From Dyella tabacisoli (GTDB taxonomy: Bacteria; Pseudomonadota; Gammaproteobacteria; Xanthomonadales; Rhodanobacteraceae), in NCBI RefSeq assembly GCF_003350925.1, contig NZ_KZ857177.1, positions 256,689 to 320,688 of the forward strand: 64,000 nt of DNA, written 5' to 3'. Shown here piece after piece: positions 8,485 through 18,852 of the stretch; the first letter of the stretch is position 1; each line of letters opens with the position of its first letter. Under the pieces are notes generated by a model. That model made no database searches and had not been told where the DNA came from. It was given only the letters and a program-made list of their open reading frames with translations. The translations under genes and the position numbers were made by a program.

Positions 8485-11400
8485 ATGGATCTGCTGCGGT
8501 TTCTGCTCATGCTGCCGGTGCGCCTCGTGCACGGCCTTCTTTATCTGATCGCACTTATTCTGCGACCGTTGATCGGCAACGTTTCCTGGTCGGCACCGGG
8601 CTGGGTGCCGGCAGCCGGGGCGCTGGTGCGTCGACGTCCGCTGCATGCTGCGGCCACCCTGGTCGCGGTATTGGCGCTGGCGGCTGGCGGATGGTTCGGT
8701 TGGCAGTGGTACAAGAATCGTCCGAAACCGGTCGAGCCGCAGCGCATTACGTTTCAGGTACAGCGCCCGGAGCTGACCGACTACACCGTACAGCCGATCA
8801 GCATCCATCCCTTGCAGGTCAAGTTTTCGCGTTCGGCCGCACCGATTGAACTGGTGGGCAAGCCGGTAACGGCCGGTATTGCGATGCAGCCGGCGATCAA
8901 GGGGCAATGGAGCTGGACCGACGATCGAACCTTGCGTTTCGTGCCGGCGGAAGACTGGCCGGTCGGCAAGCACTACGAAGCCCGCTTCGACAAGGCCGTA
9001 GCCTTTGCCGGGCATGTGCTGATGGCCGACGATAATTTCAATTTCGATACCGTCGCCTTCGCGTTAAAGCCGGGGAAGGGCGAGTTTTATCAAGACCCGC
9101 AAGACGCTACCGCCAAGAAAACCATTTTGCCGGTGGCATTCAATTATCCGGTCGATCCGGCCCAGTTTGAAAAGCAGATCGAGCTGTCCCTGTCACAACG
9201 GGGCGCCAAAGACAGTTCACTGAAATTCACAGTGACCTACGATCAATACAAATTGAATGCATGGATTCATTCGCAGCCTCTCGCCTTGCCGCGCGATGAC
9301 GGCGCGGTGCATTACAGCATCGGTAAAGGCGTACGTAGTTCGCGCGGTGGCGATGCAACCGATAAAGCGATCGACGCCAGTATATCGGTCCCCGGCTTGT
9401 ACAGCCTGGCGATCCAGAGCATTGATCCCACCCTGGTCGATAACGACAAGTACGAGCCCGAGCAGGTGTTGGTGGTCAACGTCAGCGGCACCGTGCGCGA
9501 TAGCGAGCTGGCCGGCCTGACCAAAGCGTGGACCCTGCCCAAGCGCAATCCAGAGGTGAAGCAAGAAGACGACGAAGCGCCTTATAGTTGGTCGTCGACC
9601 GAAGTCAGCGAGACCGTGCTGCGCAAGTCGCAGCCATTGAAGCTGGAGCTGGTGCCGACCGAGGGCGATTATTCGGCGCTACAGAGTTTCAAATACCATG
9701 CCGAGCCGGGTCAGCGTATTTATGTGCGCATCGAAAAGGGGCTGAAATCATTTGGCGGCTACATCCTCGGTCAACCGCGGGCTGACTTGCTGACCGTACC
9801 TGACTACCCGAAGCTGTTGCGCTTTATGGCCGATGGTTCGCTGTTGTCGATGAGCGGCAGCAAGCGCGTTTCGGTGGTGTCGCGAAACTTGCCCGGCATG
9901 AAGGTGGAGATCGGTCGCGTCTTGCCCGATCAGTTGCAGCACTTGGTCAGTCTGAATAACGGCAATTACACCCACCCTCAGTTGAGCTATGGGTTTAGCG
10001 AAGATCACATCACTGATCGCTTCGAGCAAACACGTGCTTTCCCCAAAGGCGATCCAGGCAAGGCGCATTACGAGGGTGTCGATCTCGGCCAGTATTTGAA
10101 AGAAGGCAAGCGCGGCGTGTTCCTGCTGCATCTGTCCAGCTACGACCCGGTGGCTGCGGCCAAACGCGCCAAGGCCGCTGCCAAGGCGAATGCCGACGAG
10201 CAAGCAGAGGCGGCGCCGACAAACGCGAACAATGAGGGCAACGTCGAGGAGGGTGACCCGCTCGACAGTGGCGGTGCCGACAGCGAAGGGAATAGTGATA
10301 GCGAAGGCAATGGCGATAACAGCGACAGCGAAGCGCAGGTGCCCGGCGCCGGCGATACCCGCTTGGTCGTGGTTACCGATCTGGGCATGTTGGTCAAGCG
10401 TGCGTTGGACGGCAGTCAGGACGTCTTCGTGCAATCGATTCGCAACGGCCAGCCGGTAGCCGGTGCCAGCGTCTCGGTGCTGGCACTGAACGGGCAAACG
10501 CTTTACAGCGAAACCACCAGCGCCGATGGCATGGTGCATTTCCCGACCTTTAAGGGTCTTGATCGCGATAAGCGGCCGACGCTTTACCTGGTGAAGAAGG
10601 CAGACGATTTGTCCTTCTTGCCGATCAGCGGCTACGACCGTCAACTCGATTACTCACGTTTCGATATCGGCGGCGAGCGCAACGCGGCGAACCAAGGCCA
10701 GCTCTCCGCTTACTTGTTCTCCGACCGTGGCATCTATCGCCCTGGCGACACCTTCAATATCGGCCTGATCGTGCGCGCCGCCAGTTGGACGCGCAGTGTC
10801 GCCGGCATTCCGTTGCAAGCCGAAATCATCGATCCGCGCGGTGTGATGGTGAAGCAGTTGCCGATGTCGATGGATCCGTCCGGTTTTGGCGAGTTGTCTT
10901 ATGCCCCGGCTGAGACCGCACCCACCGGCACCTGGACGGTGAACCTGCATATCGTGAAGGACGGCAAGGCCGGCGCACAGATTGGCAGCACCACGGTGCA
11001 AGTGAAGGAGTTTCTGCCCGATCGCATGAAGGTCGATGCCAAACTCTCTGAGCAGGTGTCGGAGGGTTGGGTAAAGCCCGACCAACTCAAAGGTATCGTC
11101 GATGTGCAGAACCTGTTCGGCACACCGGCCACCGACCGCCGCGTAGAAGCATCGCTGACCCTGCGTCCGGCCTGGCCGGAGTTCCGCAGTTGGCCGGCTT
11201 ATCACTTCTACGATATCCGTCGGGCCAAAGAGGGTTATGAAGAAGCCCTGCAAGACGGCAAGACCGACGAAAAAGGTCATGCCGAGTTTGCGCTCGACCT
11301 GAAGAAATATGCCGACGCCACGTATCAGTTGTATTTCCTCAGCAAAGCCTACGAAGCCGAAGGCGGGCGCAGTGTGGCTGCCGCGGCGCAGACGCTGATT

Positions 11401-14400
11401 TCCAGCAACGACTGGCTGGTTGGCTACAAGGCGATCGACGCGCTCGATTACGTGAGCCGCGGTGCCAGCCGCACCGTGCATTTGGTGGCCATCGATCATC
11501 AGGCCAAATCGATTGAGCTGAAAGATCTGAAAGCCCAGTTGATCGAGCGCCGCTATATCTCGGTGCTGACCAAGCAGGATTCGGGCGTCTACAAGTACGA
11601 TTCCAAGCTCAAGGAAGTGCCGGTCAGCGAGCAGCCGCTGAACATCGCCGCAGGCGGCATGAACTACACACTGCCGACCGATAAGCCGGGCAATTACGCG
11701 CTGGTGATTCGACGCGCCGATCGCACCGAGGTGAATCGCGTTGAATATTCGGTGGCCGGCGCAGCCAACGTATCGCGTTCGCTGGATCGTAATGCCGAGC
11801 TGCAACTCAATCTGAGCAAGCCAGACTACAAGCCCGGTGAAGCGGTGGAGATCGCCGTGCGCGCGCCGTATGCCGGCAGCGGTTTGATTACCATTGAGCG
11901 CGACAAGGTCTATGCGCACGCCTGGTTCCATGCCGACACCACCAGCTCGGTGCAGCACATCACGGTGCCTGCTGACTTTGAAGGCAACGGCTATATCAAC
12001 GTGCAGTACATTCGCGACCCGTCTTCGGACGAGGTCTTCATGAGCCCGTTGAGTTATGGCGTGGTGCCGTTCTCGGTGAACCTCGATGCACGGCGCAATC
12101 CGATCACGGTGACCTCGCCTGCGCTGGTGAAACCAGGTGACACGGTGACCTTCAAACTCAGCTCGCCGCAGCCGACCAAGGCGGTGGTGTTCGTGGTGGA
12201 CGAAGGCATTCTGCAGGTAGCCCGTTATAAGTTGGGCGACCCGGTGAAGTTCTTCTTCCGCAAACGCATGCTGGAGGTAGGCACCTCGCAGATTCTCGAT
12301 CTGATTCTGCCGGACTTCGAAAAATTGATGGCGATGGCCGCGCCCGGTGGCGACGCCGATGGTGCGATCGGTCGTCAATTGAATCCGTTCAAGCGTAAAC
12401 GCGATAAGCCGGTGGCCTATTGGTCCGGTATCGTCGACGTTGACGGCGAGAAAGAAGTCACTTACCAGGTGCCCGATTATTTCAACGGCAAGCTGCGCGT
12501 GATGGCGGTATCGGTATCGCCCGATCGCATCGGCACTTTTGAAGGGGCTACGACGGTACGCGGCGATTTCGTGTTGTCGCCCAATGTGCCGACGACCTTG
12601 GCGCCCGGCGATGAGGTCGAAGTCAGCGTAGGCGTGGCTAATAATCTCACCGGTCTGGGCGGTAAACAGGTACCGGTGGCGGTAACGCTGAAGACCGGGC
12701 CGCAGTTGCAGCTAGTGGGCAATGCCAGCCAAAGCATCAGTCTCGGCGAGATGCGCGAAGGCGTGGCGCTGTTCCGAGTCAAAGCCACCGATGCGCTGGG
12801 CTCGGCCAACCTGGCCTTTACGGCAGGCTATGGCGACAAGTCGGCGAAGCAAAGCGTGGATGTGTCGGTGCGCCCGGCTTCTACGTTCCGCACGACGGTC
12901 AGCGTGGGTCGGGTTGAGGCTAACGGTAAGGCGGATCTGGCGGATCTGCGCAAGATGTACGCGCCTTATGCCAAGCGCGATGTATCGATCTCCAACCTGC
13001 CGCTGGTACTGGCTCAGGGCCTTACGGCCTATCTGGTCGATTTCCCGCACTATTGCACCGAGCAGGTGTTGAGTCGGGCGATGCCAGCGCTGATCTTTGG
13101 TCAACGGCCGGAGTTCAAGCGGGTGCTGAAGCCGTCGAACGTAGCGAACAGTAGCGGCGCGACCGAAGCGGACGCACTGGCCAGCCTGTTCGATGTGCTG
13201 CATACGCGACAGAACGGGCAGGGTGGCTTTGGTCTGTGGACTGCGACGCCGGATGCGAATGCTTTCCTCAGCGGCTATGCCATGCACTTCATGCTGGAAG
13301 CTCGCGATCGCAACATGAGTGTGCCGCGCGATATGTTCGATGCCGGTAACGCCTATCTGAAGCAGGTAGCTGCAGACGAAGGTGCTGACTCGTTGGAGAG
13401 TCTGCGTCAGCGCGCCTATGCCGTTTATCTGCTGACGCGCCAAGGCAACGTCACCACCAACTACCTGGCCTCGGTGCAAAAGCGTTTGCAGGATGGCTAT
13501 CCGAAGGAGTGGAAGAACGACCTCGCTGCGGCCTGGTTGGCGGCGTCGTATCAGATGCTCAAGCAGGACAAGCAGGCGAACGAGCTGATTGCCGGCCCGC
13601 AAAAGCTGCTCACCCGCAACGACACGGATCGTAATTGGCAGTACGGCTACTACTACGATCCGCTGGTCCGCGATGCCAGCGTGCTGTACTTGCTTGCCAA
13701 GCATTTCCCCGAGCGGGCCAAAGCCTTGCCGCCCGAAGCGCTCAATAACATCGTTGGCCCACTGCAGCGCGGCAGCTTCAATACCTTGTCTTCGGCGATG
13801 ACGGTGCTGGCATTGGATGCCTATGCCACTCAGGCACCCGATAACACCGCCCTGCTAGGCATTGGCGCGGTGAAGAGCAAAGACGGCAGTGTGGCCGCTG
13901 TGGGCAAGCCCGAAGGGATGGTGCAAAGCGCGAGCTGGGACGACCAGACCGCCCGCCTGCGCTTTACCAATGGCAGCAATATGCCGGCGTGGTACGTGGC
14001 GAGCCAGGGCGGTTACGATCGCGATGAACCCACCAAAGCCTTGCGCGAAGGTATCGAAATCATTCGCGACTACACCGATACCGACGGCAAGAAACTGGAT
14101 CAGGTAACGATTGGGCAAGAGATCGACGTGCACGTGAAAATCCGCGCTACCGGCAGTACCGGCGTCGGCAACGTGGCTATCGTCGATCTGCTGCCGGGTG
14201 GCTTCGAGCCGGTGATCGAGCCGGCACCGGTGGTTACCGATCATCAAGCCGATGGTAGCGAGCAGCATGACGAAGGCGGCGACAGCAACGTGTCGGCCAG
14301 CGCGTGGCGTTCGCCGATCGGCCTTGGCAGCTCCAGTTGGAAGCTTGAATACGCCGATATCCGCGAGGATCGCGTGGTGCTTTACGGCACCGCCAACCCC

Positions 14401-14547
14401 GACGTGGCGGAGTTCGTTTACCGCATCAAGGCGACCAACGCCGGCAAATTCATCGTGCCGCCGGCATATGGTGAGTCGTTGTACGACCGCACCGTACAGG
14501 CACGGTCGCCAGGCGGTGCTGTCTTGACGGTGGTGCGTAAGCCGTGA
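8485..14547 (+). CDS. Bacterial alpha-2-macroglobulin, membrane-anchored, thioester type
   Basis: A 2020-residue protein of the bacterial alpha-2-macroglobulin family, thought to trap proteases that reach the periplasm. The N-terminus has hydrophobic segments (about residues 5-30 and 52-70) and no lipobox, so it is probably anchored by membrane helices, unlike the E. coli lipoprotein. Macroglobulin domains follow. The RGIYRPGDTF signature lies near residue 748, and the later A2M domain contains VVDEGILQVARY. The thioester region HYCTEQVLSRA has Cys1524 and the EQ pair. An acidic, low-complexity linker rich in Asp, Glu, Asn, Ser and Gly lies at about 555-625. The gene is followed by pbpC, its usual partner. 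The ATG is preceded by AGGA. Confidence 0.93.
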   Translation: MDLLRFLLMLPVRLVHGLLYLIALILRPLIGNVSWSAPGWVPAAGALVRRRPLHAAATLVAVLALAAGGWFGWQWYKNRPKPVEPQRITFQVQRPELTDYTVQPISIHPLQVKFSRSAAPIELVGKPVTAGIAMQPAIKGQWSWTDDRTLRFVPAEDWPVGKHYEARFDKAVAFAGHVLMADDNFNFDTVAFALKPGKGEFYQDPQDATAKKTILPVAFNYPVDPAQFEKQIELSLSQRGAKDSSLKFTVTYDQYKLNAWIHSQPLALPRDDGAVHYSIGKGVRSSRGGDATDKAIDASISVPGLYSLAIQSIDPTLVDNDKYEPEQVLVVNVSGTVRDSELAGLTKAWTLPKRNPEVKQEDDEAPYSWSSTEVSETVLRKSQPLKLELVPTEGDYSALQSFKYHAEPGQRIYVRIEKGLKSFGGYILGQPRADLLTVPDYPKLLRFMADGSLLSMSGSKRVSVVSRNLPGMKVEIGRVLPDQLQHLVSLNNGNYTHPQLSYGFSEDHITDRFEQTRAFPKGDPGKAHYEGVDLGQYLKEGKRGVFLLHLSSYDPVAAAKRAKAAAKANADEQAEAAPTNANNEGNVEEGDPLDSGGADSEGNSDSEGNGDNSDSEAQVPGAGDTRLVVVTDLGMLVKRALDGSQDVFVQSIRNGQPVAGASVSVLALNGQTLYSETTSADGMVHFPTFKGLDRDKRPTLYLVKKADDLSFLPISGYDRQLDYSRFDIGGERNAANQGQLSAYLFSDRGIYRPGDTFNIGLIVRAASWTRSVAGIPLQAEIIDPRGVMVKQLPMSMDPSGFGELSYAPAETAPTGTWTVNLHIVKDGKAGAQIGSTTVQVKEFLPDRMKVDAKLSEQVSEGWVKPDQLKGIVDVQNLFGTPATDRRVEASLTLRPAWPEFRSWPAYHFYDIRRAKEGYEEALQDGKTDEKGHAEFALDLKKYADATYQLYFLSKAYEAEGGRSVAAAAQTLISSNDWLVGYKAIDALDYVSRGASRTVHLVAIDHQAKSIELKDLKAQLIERRYISVLTKQDSGVYKYDSKLKEVPVSEQPLNIAAGGMNYTLPTDKPGNYALVIRRADRTEVNRVEYSVAGAANVSRSLDRNAELQLNLSKPDYKPGEAVEIAVRAPYAGSGLITIERDKVYAHAWFHADTTSSVQHITVPADFEGNGYINVQYIRDPSSDEVFMSPLSYGVVPFSVNLDARRNPITVTSPALVKPGDTVTFKLSSPQPTKAVVFVVDEGILQVARYKLGDPVKFFFRKRMLEVGTSQILDLILPDFEKLMAMAAPGGDADGAIGRQLNPFKRKRDKPVAYWSGIVDVDGEKEVTYQVPDYFNGKLRVMAVSVSPDRIGTFEGATTVRGDFVLSPNVPTTLAPGDEVEVSVGVANNLTGLGGKQVPVAVTLKTGPQLQLVGNASQSISLGEMREGVALFRVKATDALGSANLAFTAGYGDKSAKQSVDVSVRPASTFRTTVSVGRVEANGKADLADLRKMYAPYAKRDVSISNLPLVLAQGLTAYLVDFPHYCTEQVLSRAMPALIFGQRPEFKRVLKPSNVANSSGATEADALASLFDVLHTRQNGQGGFGLWTATPDANAFLSGYAMHFMLEARDRNMSVPRDMFDAGNAYLKQVAADEGADSLESLRQRAYAVYLLTRQGNVTTNYLASVQKRLQDGYPKEWKNDLAAAWLAASYQMLKQDKQANELIAGPQKLLTRNDTDRNWQYGYYYDPLVRDASVLYLLAKHFPERAKALPPEALNNIVGPLQRGSFNTLSSAMTVLALDAYATQAPDNTALLGIGAVKSKDGSVAAVGKPEGMVQSASWDDQTARLRFTNGSNMPAWYVASQGGYDRDEPTKALREGIEIIRDYTDTDGKKLDQVTIGQEIDVHVKIRATGSTGVGNVAIVDLLPGGFEPVIEPAPVVTDHQADGSEQHDEGGDSNVSASAWRSPIGLGSSSWKLEYADIREDRVVLYGTANPDVAEFVYRIKATNAGKFIVPPAYGESLYDRTVQARSPGGAVLTVVRKP

Positions 14548-14567
14548 GCCACAAGACATAAGCTTGT

Positions 14568-14600
14568 CGTCACCCTCTCCCTTCCGTGGAGAGGGTGACG
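14568..14600. repeat. Palindromic G/C-rich repeat between A2M gene and pbpC
   Basis: A perfect 13-bp inverted repeat (CGTCACCCTCTCC / GGAGAGGGTGACG) with a 7-nt loop CTTCCGT fills the gap between the two genes. It looks like one copy of a dispersed intergenic palindrome family; related C-rich/G-rich hairpins lie near 21363, 37555 and 42326. It could also act as an mRNA-stabilising or attenuating hairpin. There is no T-tract. Confidence 0.75.
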
Positions 14601-14623
14601 AGGGGCGGCTTATCAAGCTATCC

Positions 14624-17053
14624 ATGAAACCGATTCAATTCATCATTCGCTGGCTGCATCGCTGGCAAAACTGGTTAGTCGGCTTCGCTTTGCTCGCCGC
14701 CGTGCTGATCGGTTTTCGGCTATGGCCGCACCAACCTCTGCGCGACTGGCTGCCATCCTCCACGGCCGTCTATGACACCCGTGGCCGCTTACTGCGACTG
14801 ACCCTGGCCAGCGACGACCGCTATCGCCTGTGGGTGCCGCTGAAAGACATTTCACCGCAACTGGTCGAGGGCGTGCTGCTGCACGAGGACGACTGGTATC
14901 GCTGGCATCCCGGTTTCAATCCCTATGGATTGGCGCGTGGTGCGTGGGTGACGTATGTGCGGCATGGCAACCCGCAAGGTGGTTCCACCGTCACGATGCA
15001 GTTGGCGCGCCTGCTATGGCGGCTCAATACGCGCACCCCGATGGGCAAACTGCGCCAGCTCGGGCGCGCGGTGCAATTGGAGCTGTTCTATTCGAAAAAG
15101 CAGATCCTTGAGGCTTATCTCAACTACGCGCCTTATGGTCGTAATGTCGAAGGCGTCGGCGCGGCCAGCCTGGCTTATTTCGATAAATCGGCGAGTGCAT
15201 TGAGCCTGCCCGAGGCGCTGACACTGGCGGTGATTCCGCAGGATCCCACTCGGCGGCTGCGTGTTCATGCGCAACCCTTGTCAGCGAACGATGTCGCTGT
15301 AGCCGATGAGGGCAGCGTGCCGCTTGACGTTATCAACCCCCGCTTAAGCGAGTCGCGCAACCGGCTTTATGCGCGCTGGGTGCATCGATACCCGCAAGAT
15401 GCCGCATTACAGCCGCTGTTCAAGCTGCCATTGAATCTACGTCCCTTGTCGCAACTGCCCTTCGATGCGCCACATGCGGTAGAGCAGGTATTGGCCACGC
15501 GTCGTATCAGCACCGCCGATACAGCCGCCGTCGATAGTCGCATCACCACCACGCTGGACCTGGATCTGCAACGCAATCTGGAGCGGCAGGTGGCGCGCTA
15601 CATCGAGCGCAATAGCGCGCGCGGTATCCGCAATGTCGCCGCGATCCTGGTCGATACCCGTGATATGGGCGTGAAAGCCATGGTCGGTTCGGCCAACTAC
15701 GCCGATGCCGGTATTCAGGGGCAGGTCAACGGTACGCTCGCCAAACGCTCACCCGGCTCCACGCTGAAGCCTTTCATCTATGCGTTGGGTTTCGATCAAG
15801 GCGTCTTGCATCCGCAGACGGTATTGCGCGATGTGCCGACCTCGTTTGGTCCCTACACACCTGAGAACTTCGACGGCCATTTTCTCGGCCCGGTAACGGC
15901 CACCGCAGCATTGATACGTAGCCGCAATATCCCGGCCGTATGGGTGGCTTCACAACTGCAGCAACCAAGTTTTTATCAGTTTCTGCGCGATGCCGGCATC
16001 AGCCGCATGGCCAGCGAAAAGCACTATGGCCTTGCCCTGGTGCTGGGTGGTGGCGAGGTCACCATGCAAGAGTTGGCCGGGCTTTACGCGATGCTCGCCA
16101 ATCGCGGTGAATTAAAGCCGTTACGGCTGCTGGCCGACGAGTCGCAAACGCACGGTACGCGCCTGCTCAGCGAGGAGGCGAGCTATATGGTGACGGATAT
16201 GCTGCGGCAAAATCCGCGTCCCGATGAGGCTACCGGCGCACAACCTTCGCGGCTACCGGTGTACTGGAAAACCGGCACCTCCTGGGGCTTTCGCGATGCC
16301 TGGACTGCCGGCAGTTTCGGCCCCTACGTGCTGGTGGTGTGGGTGGGTAATTTCGATGGTGGCGGCAATCCGGCTTTCGTCGGTGTCGAGGCAGCCGCAC
16401 CGCTGTTTTTTCAAATCATCGACGCACTACATGCCGAACACCCTAATCTGGTCGAGCCGGTGCGCCGCATGCCTGCCAATCTCAAGCGCGTGCAGGTTTG
16501 CCTGGCTAGCGGTGAGCTGCCGAACCAGTGGTGTCCGCAAACAGGTTCGACCTGGTTTATTCCAGGCAAATCGCCAATCCGGGTGAGCCAGGTGCATCGG
16601 CCGGTAGTCATTGACGATGCGACCGGTAAGCCGGCCTGCCCACCGTATGCCGGTAAGCGCGTTCACACTGAAATCTACGAATTCTGGCCATCCGAACTGC
16701 AGCGCGTATTTGTGCAGGCGGGCATGCCGCGCCGCCTGCCGCCACATAACGACGCATGTGACGAGAGCGGTGTGATTCAAGGCGATCCACCTCGCATTAC
16801 ATCGCCACTGCGCGGCAACATCTACACGATGCGCCTGAAACAGAAGGGCGAAGATCGTATCGCCTTCAGCGCTAACGGCGATGCGGCTGTGCGTGAGTTG
16901 TACTGGTTCGTCAACGATGCCTATGTCGGTCGCAGCGCACCCGGCGAATTACTGTTCTGGCAACCACCGACGGCGGGCAATTACGAACTGCGCGTGGTGG
17001 ATGATCGCGGTCGCAGCGACCAGCGGCCTCTGGGCGTGAGTCTGGTCGAGTAG
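14624..17053 (+). CDS. pbpC: Penicillin-binding protein 1C
   Basis: PBP1C is a bifunctional class A peptidoglycan synthase of the inner membrane. The 809-residue product has an N-terminal membrane helix (about residues 17-32), then a GT51 transglycosylase domain with the LLHEDDWYRWHPG active-site region and GGSTVTMQLARLL. The transpeptidase domain has S379-T-L-K382 (in SPGSTLKPF), SRN and K549-T-G (in KTGTSWGF). The C-terminal about 90 residues match the extra BiPBP_C domain of PBP1C. The frame is open from 14564, but the ATG at 14624 gives MKPIQFIIRW, and the upstream part lies in the palindromic repeat. Pairing with the macroglobulin gene suggests a joint role in periplasmic defence and wall repair. 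Confidence 0.95.
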   Translation: MKPIQFIIRWLHRWQNWLVGFALLAAVLIGFRLWPHQPLRDWLPSSTAVYDTRGRLLRLTLASDDRYRLWVPLKDISPQLVEGVLLHEDDWYRWHPGFNPYGLARGAWVTYVRHGNPQGGSTVTMQLARLLWRLNTRTPMGKLRQLGRAVQLELFYSKKQILEAYLNYAPYGRNVEGVGAASLAYFDKSASALSLPEALTLAVIPQDPTRRLRVHAQPLSANDVAVADEGSVPLDVINPRLSESRNRLYARWVHRYPQDAALQPLFKLPLNLRPLSQLPFDAPHAVEQVLATRRISTADTAAVDSRITTTLDLDLQRNLERQVARYIERNSARGIRNVAAILVDTRDMGVKAMVGSANYADAGIQGQVNGTLAKRSPGSTLKPFIYALGFDQGVLHPQTVLRDVPTSFGPYTPENFDGHFLGPVTATAALIRSRNIPAVWVASQLQQPSFYQFLRDAGISRMASEKHYGLALVLGGGEVTMQELAGLYAMLANRGELKPLRLLADESQTHGTRLLSEEASYMVTDMLRQNPRPDEATGAQPSRLPVYWKTGTSWGFRDAWTAGSFGPYVLVVWVGNFDGGGNPAFVGVEAAAPLFFQIIDALHAEHPNLVEPVRRMPANLKRVQVCLASGELPNQWCPQTGSTWFIPGKSPIRVSQVHRPVVIDDATGKPACPPYAGKRVHTEIYEFWPSELQRVFVQAGMPRRLPPHNDACDESGVIQGDPPRITSPLRGNIYTMRLKQKGEDRIAFSANGDAAVRELYWFVNDAYVGRSAPGELLFWQPPTAGNYELRVVDDRGRSDQRPLGVSLVE

Positions 17054-17177
17054 CAGCTCTTGCCAGGTATGCGAAAGGCGTAACGGCGTCACTGCTTCGC
17101 AGGCCTTTTGCGCACAAGCTGCGTTCCTGCCATATGCTTGCCAGTCTGATCCGTGAGGCACCACTGACACCACGCCC

Positions 17178-18467
17178 ATGAAACAGCCACCCGTTCCCTC
17201 GTACTACCGCGCCACGGCAACACCGTATGAAGCCTATGCGCCGCTGCAAGAACGCACCGAAGCGCATATCGCCATCATCGGCGGCGGCTATGCGGGGTTG
17301 CAGACGGCATTGGGGCTGGCCGAGCGTGGCGTGCGCGATGTGGTGCTGCTTGAACGCGAGCAGATCGGTTTTGGCGCGTCCGGTCGCAATGGCGGTTTTG
17401 TTTTCGCCGGTTACTCGCTGGGCGAGCAAGCCTTGCTCGATCAACGCGGTGAAGCGCAGGCGCAGGCCCTGTTTGGATTGACCCGTGCGGCGGTCGAACG
17501 TATCCGCCAACAAGTGGCGCGCTATGCGATCTCTTGCGACATGGTCGATGAAGGCGTGATCTGGGCCAACTGGTTTCGCGATCCGATGGTATTGCGCCGA
17601 CGGCAATCCCTGCTAGCCGATCACTACGGCACGCATTGGGATTGGTTGCCGCAGGAGGAGCTGCGCGAATGTATCCGCAGCGAGCGCTATTTCGATGGCT
17701 TGCACGAGCGCAACGCACTGCATCTGCATCCATTGAATTTCGCCATCGGCCTGGCGGCTGCGGCAAGCGGGCAGGGCGTTCGCATCCATGAAAATAGCGA
17801 TGTCTGGCGTCTGCGCCGCGAGGGTTCGCGCTGGTGCATCAGCGCGCCGTATGGCGAGGTGTTGGCCGATAAAGTCGTGTTGGCCTGCGGCGGCTACCTT
17901 GCCGGTTTGCAACGGCAAATCGATCGGGCGATCTTGCCTATCGCTACTTATGTGATGGTGACTGAACCGCTGGGTGATCGGCTCGATGAATGTGTGCAAA
18001 CGCGCGCGGCAGTCTATGACACGCGTTTCGCTTTCGATTATTACCGGGCACTGCCCGATACGCGTTTGCTATGGGGAGGGCGTATCTCGATCCGCAATCG
18101 TTCCCCGCGGGCGGTACAGCGGCTGTTGATGCATGACTTGTTACGGGTGTTTCCGCAGTTGAAAGGTGTAAAGATCGATTACGCCTGGTCGGGCCTGATG
18201 AGTTATGCCACCCATCAGATGCCGCAGATCGGCAGTAGCGGCGATGGCTTGTGGTGGGCGCAGGCATTCGGTGGTCATGGGCTGGCGCCTACTTGCGCTG
18301 CCGGCGAACTGCTCGCTGCGGCGCTGAGCGAAGGCGATGACGGCTGGAAAGCGTTCGCTGACTATGGCCTTGCCAGTACCCATCGACCGGCCGGCTATCT
18401 CGCCGCGCAAGCCCAATACTGGTGGCAGCAGGGCAAAGACTGGTTCAAGACGAGGCTGGAAGGATGA
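17178..18467 (+). CDS. FAD-dependent amine oxidase, PuuB/OrdL-like
   Basis: A 429-residue FAD-dependent oxidoreductase of the DAO family. The N-terminal dinucleotide-binding motif [17 protein letters not shown] begins near residue 33 and is followed by the [12 protein letters not shown] segment typical of gamma-glutamylputrescine oxidases (PuuB, OrdL). The C-terminal region has YAWSGLMSY and [15 protein letters not shown], which close the FAD site. Family members oxidise gamma-glutamyl-putrescine or related amines and release hydrogen peroxide. No other puu genes are adjacent, so the substrate is open. The stop overlaps the next start by 4 nt (ATGA), suggesting translational coupling. Confidence 0.85.
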   Translation: MKQPPVPSYYRATATPYEAYAPLQERTEAHIAIIGGGYAGLQTALGLAERGVRDVVLLEREQIGFGASGRNGGFVFAGYSLGEQALLDQRGEAQAQALFGLTRAAVERIRQQVARYAISCDMVDEGVIWANWFRDPMVLRRRQSLLADHYGTHWDWLPQEELRECIRSERYFDGLHERNALHLHPLNFAIGLAAAASGQGVRIHENSDVWRLRREGSRWCISAPYGEVLADKVVLACGGYLAGLQRQIDRAILPIATYVMVTEPLGDRLDECVQTRAAVYDTRFAFDYYRALPDTRLLWGGRISIRNRSPRAVQRLLMHDLLRVFPQLKGVKIDYAWSGLMSYATHQMPQIGSSGDGLWWAQAFGGHGLAPTCAAGELLAAALSEGDDGWKAFADYGLASTHRPAGYLAAQAQYWWQQGKDWFKTRLEG

Positions 18468-18820
18468 GCGAAACACAAGTACAAGATCATGCCGAAATCA
18501 GTTGGGCCGATTTCGAGAAGGTACTGATCGTCGCTGGTACGGTAACGCGGGTGGAGCCGTTTCCCGAAGCACGCAAGCCAGCCTGGAAGGTATGGGTGGA
18601 TTTCGGCCCCTTTGGCGAGAGAAAAACCAGCGCGCAGATTGCCGCGCTATACCGCGCCGAAGACTTGCTCGGCCGGCAAATCGTCGGTGTTATCAATTTT
18701 CCCGAGAAGCAGATTGGTCCGTTCCGATCGCAGTTTTTGTTGACCGGCTTTCCCACCGAGGAAGGCGTGGTCGTGACGGCGATTGAGCGCGCCGTGCCTA
18801 ACGGGACCCGCTTGGCCTGA
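18464..18820 (+). CDS. csaA: CsaA-like tRNA-binding protein
   Basis: A 118-residue stand-alone tRNA-binding (EMAP/OB-fold) protein. The line [20 protein letters not shown] and the C-terminal part with [20 protein letters not shown] and SQFLLTGF match the CsaA family, described as an export-related chaperone or structure-specific tRNA-binding protein. The ATG at 18464, with AGGA just before it and a 4-nt overlap with the upstream oxidase, is preferred over the upstream frame opening at 18422. The function in this organism is not established. A convergent gene begins 32 nt downstream. Confidence 0.87.
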   Translation: MSETQVQDHAEISWADFEKVLIVAGTVTRVEPFPEARKPAWKVWVDFGPFGERKTSAQIAALYRAEDLLGRQIVGVINFPEKQIGPFRSQFLLTGFPTEEGVVVTAIERAVPNGTRLA

Positions 18821-18852
18821 TCGAGTTGCGCGGCTATAACGCGAACCTTTTG

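Noticed and set aside
10654-12378. 574-codon open frame on the minus strand opposite the macroglobulin gene
   Set aside because: His/Arg-rich low-complexity translation typical of antisense frames; no ribosome site or domain.
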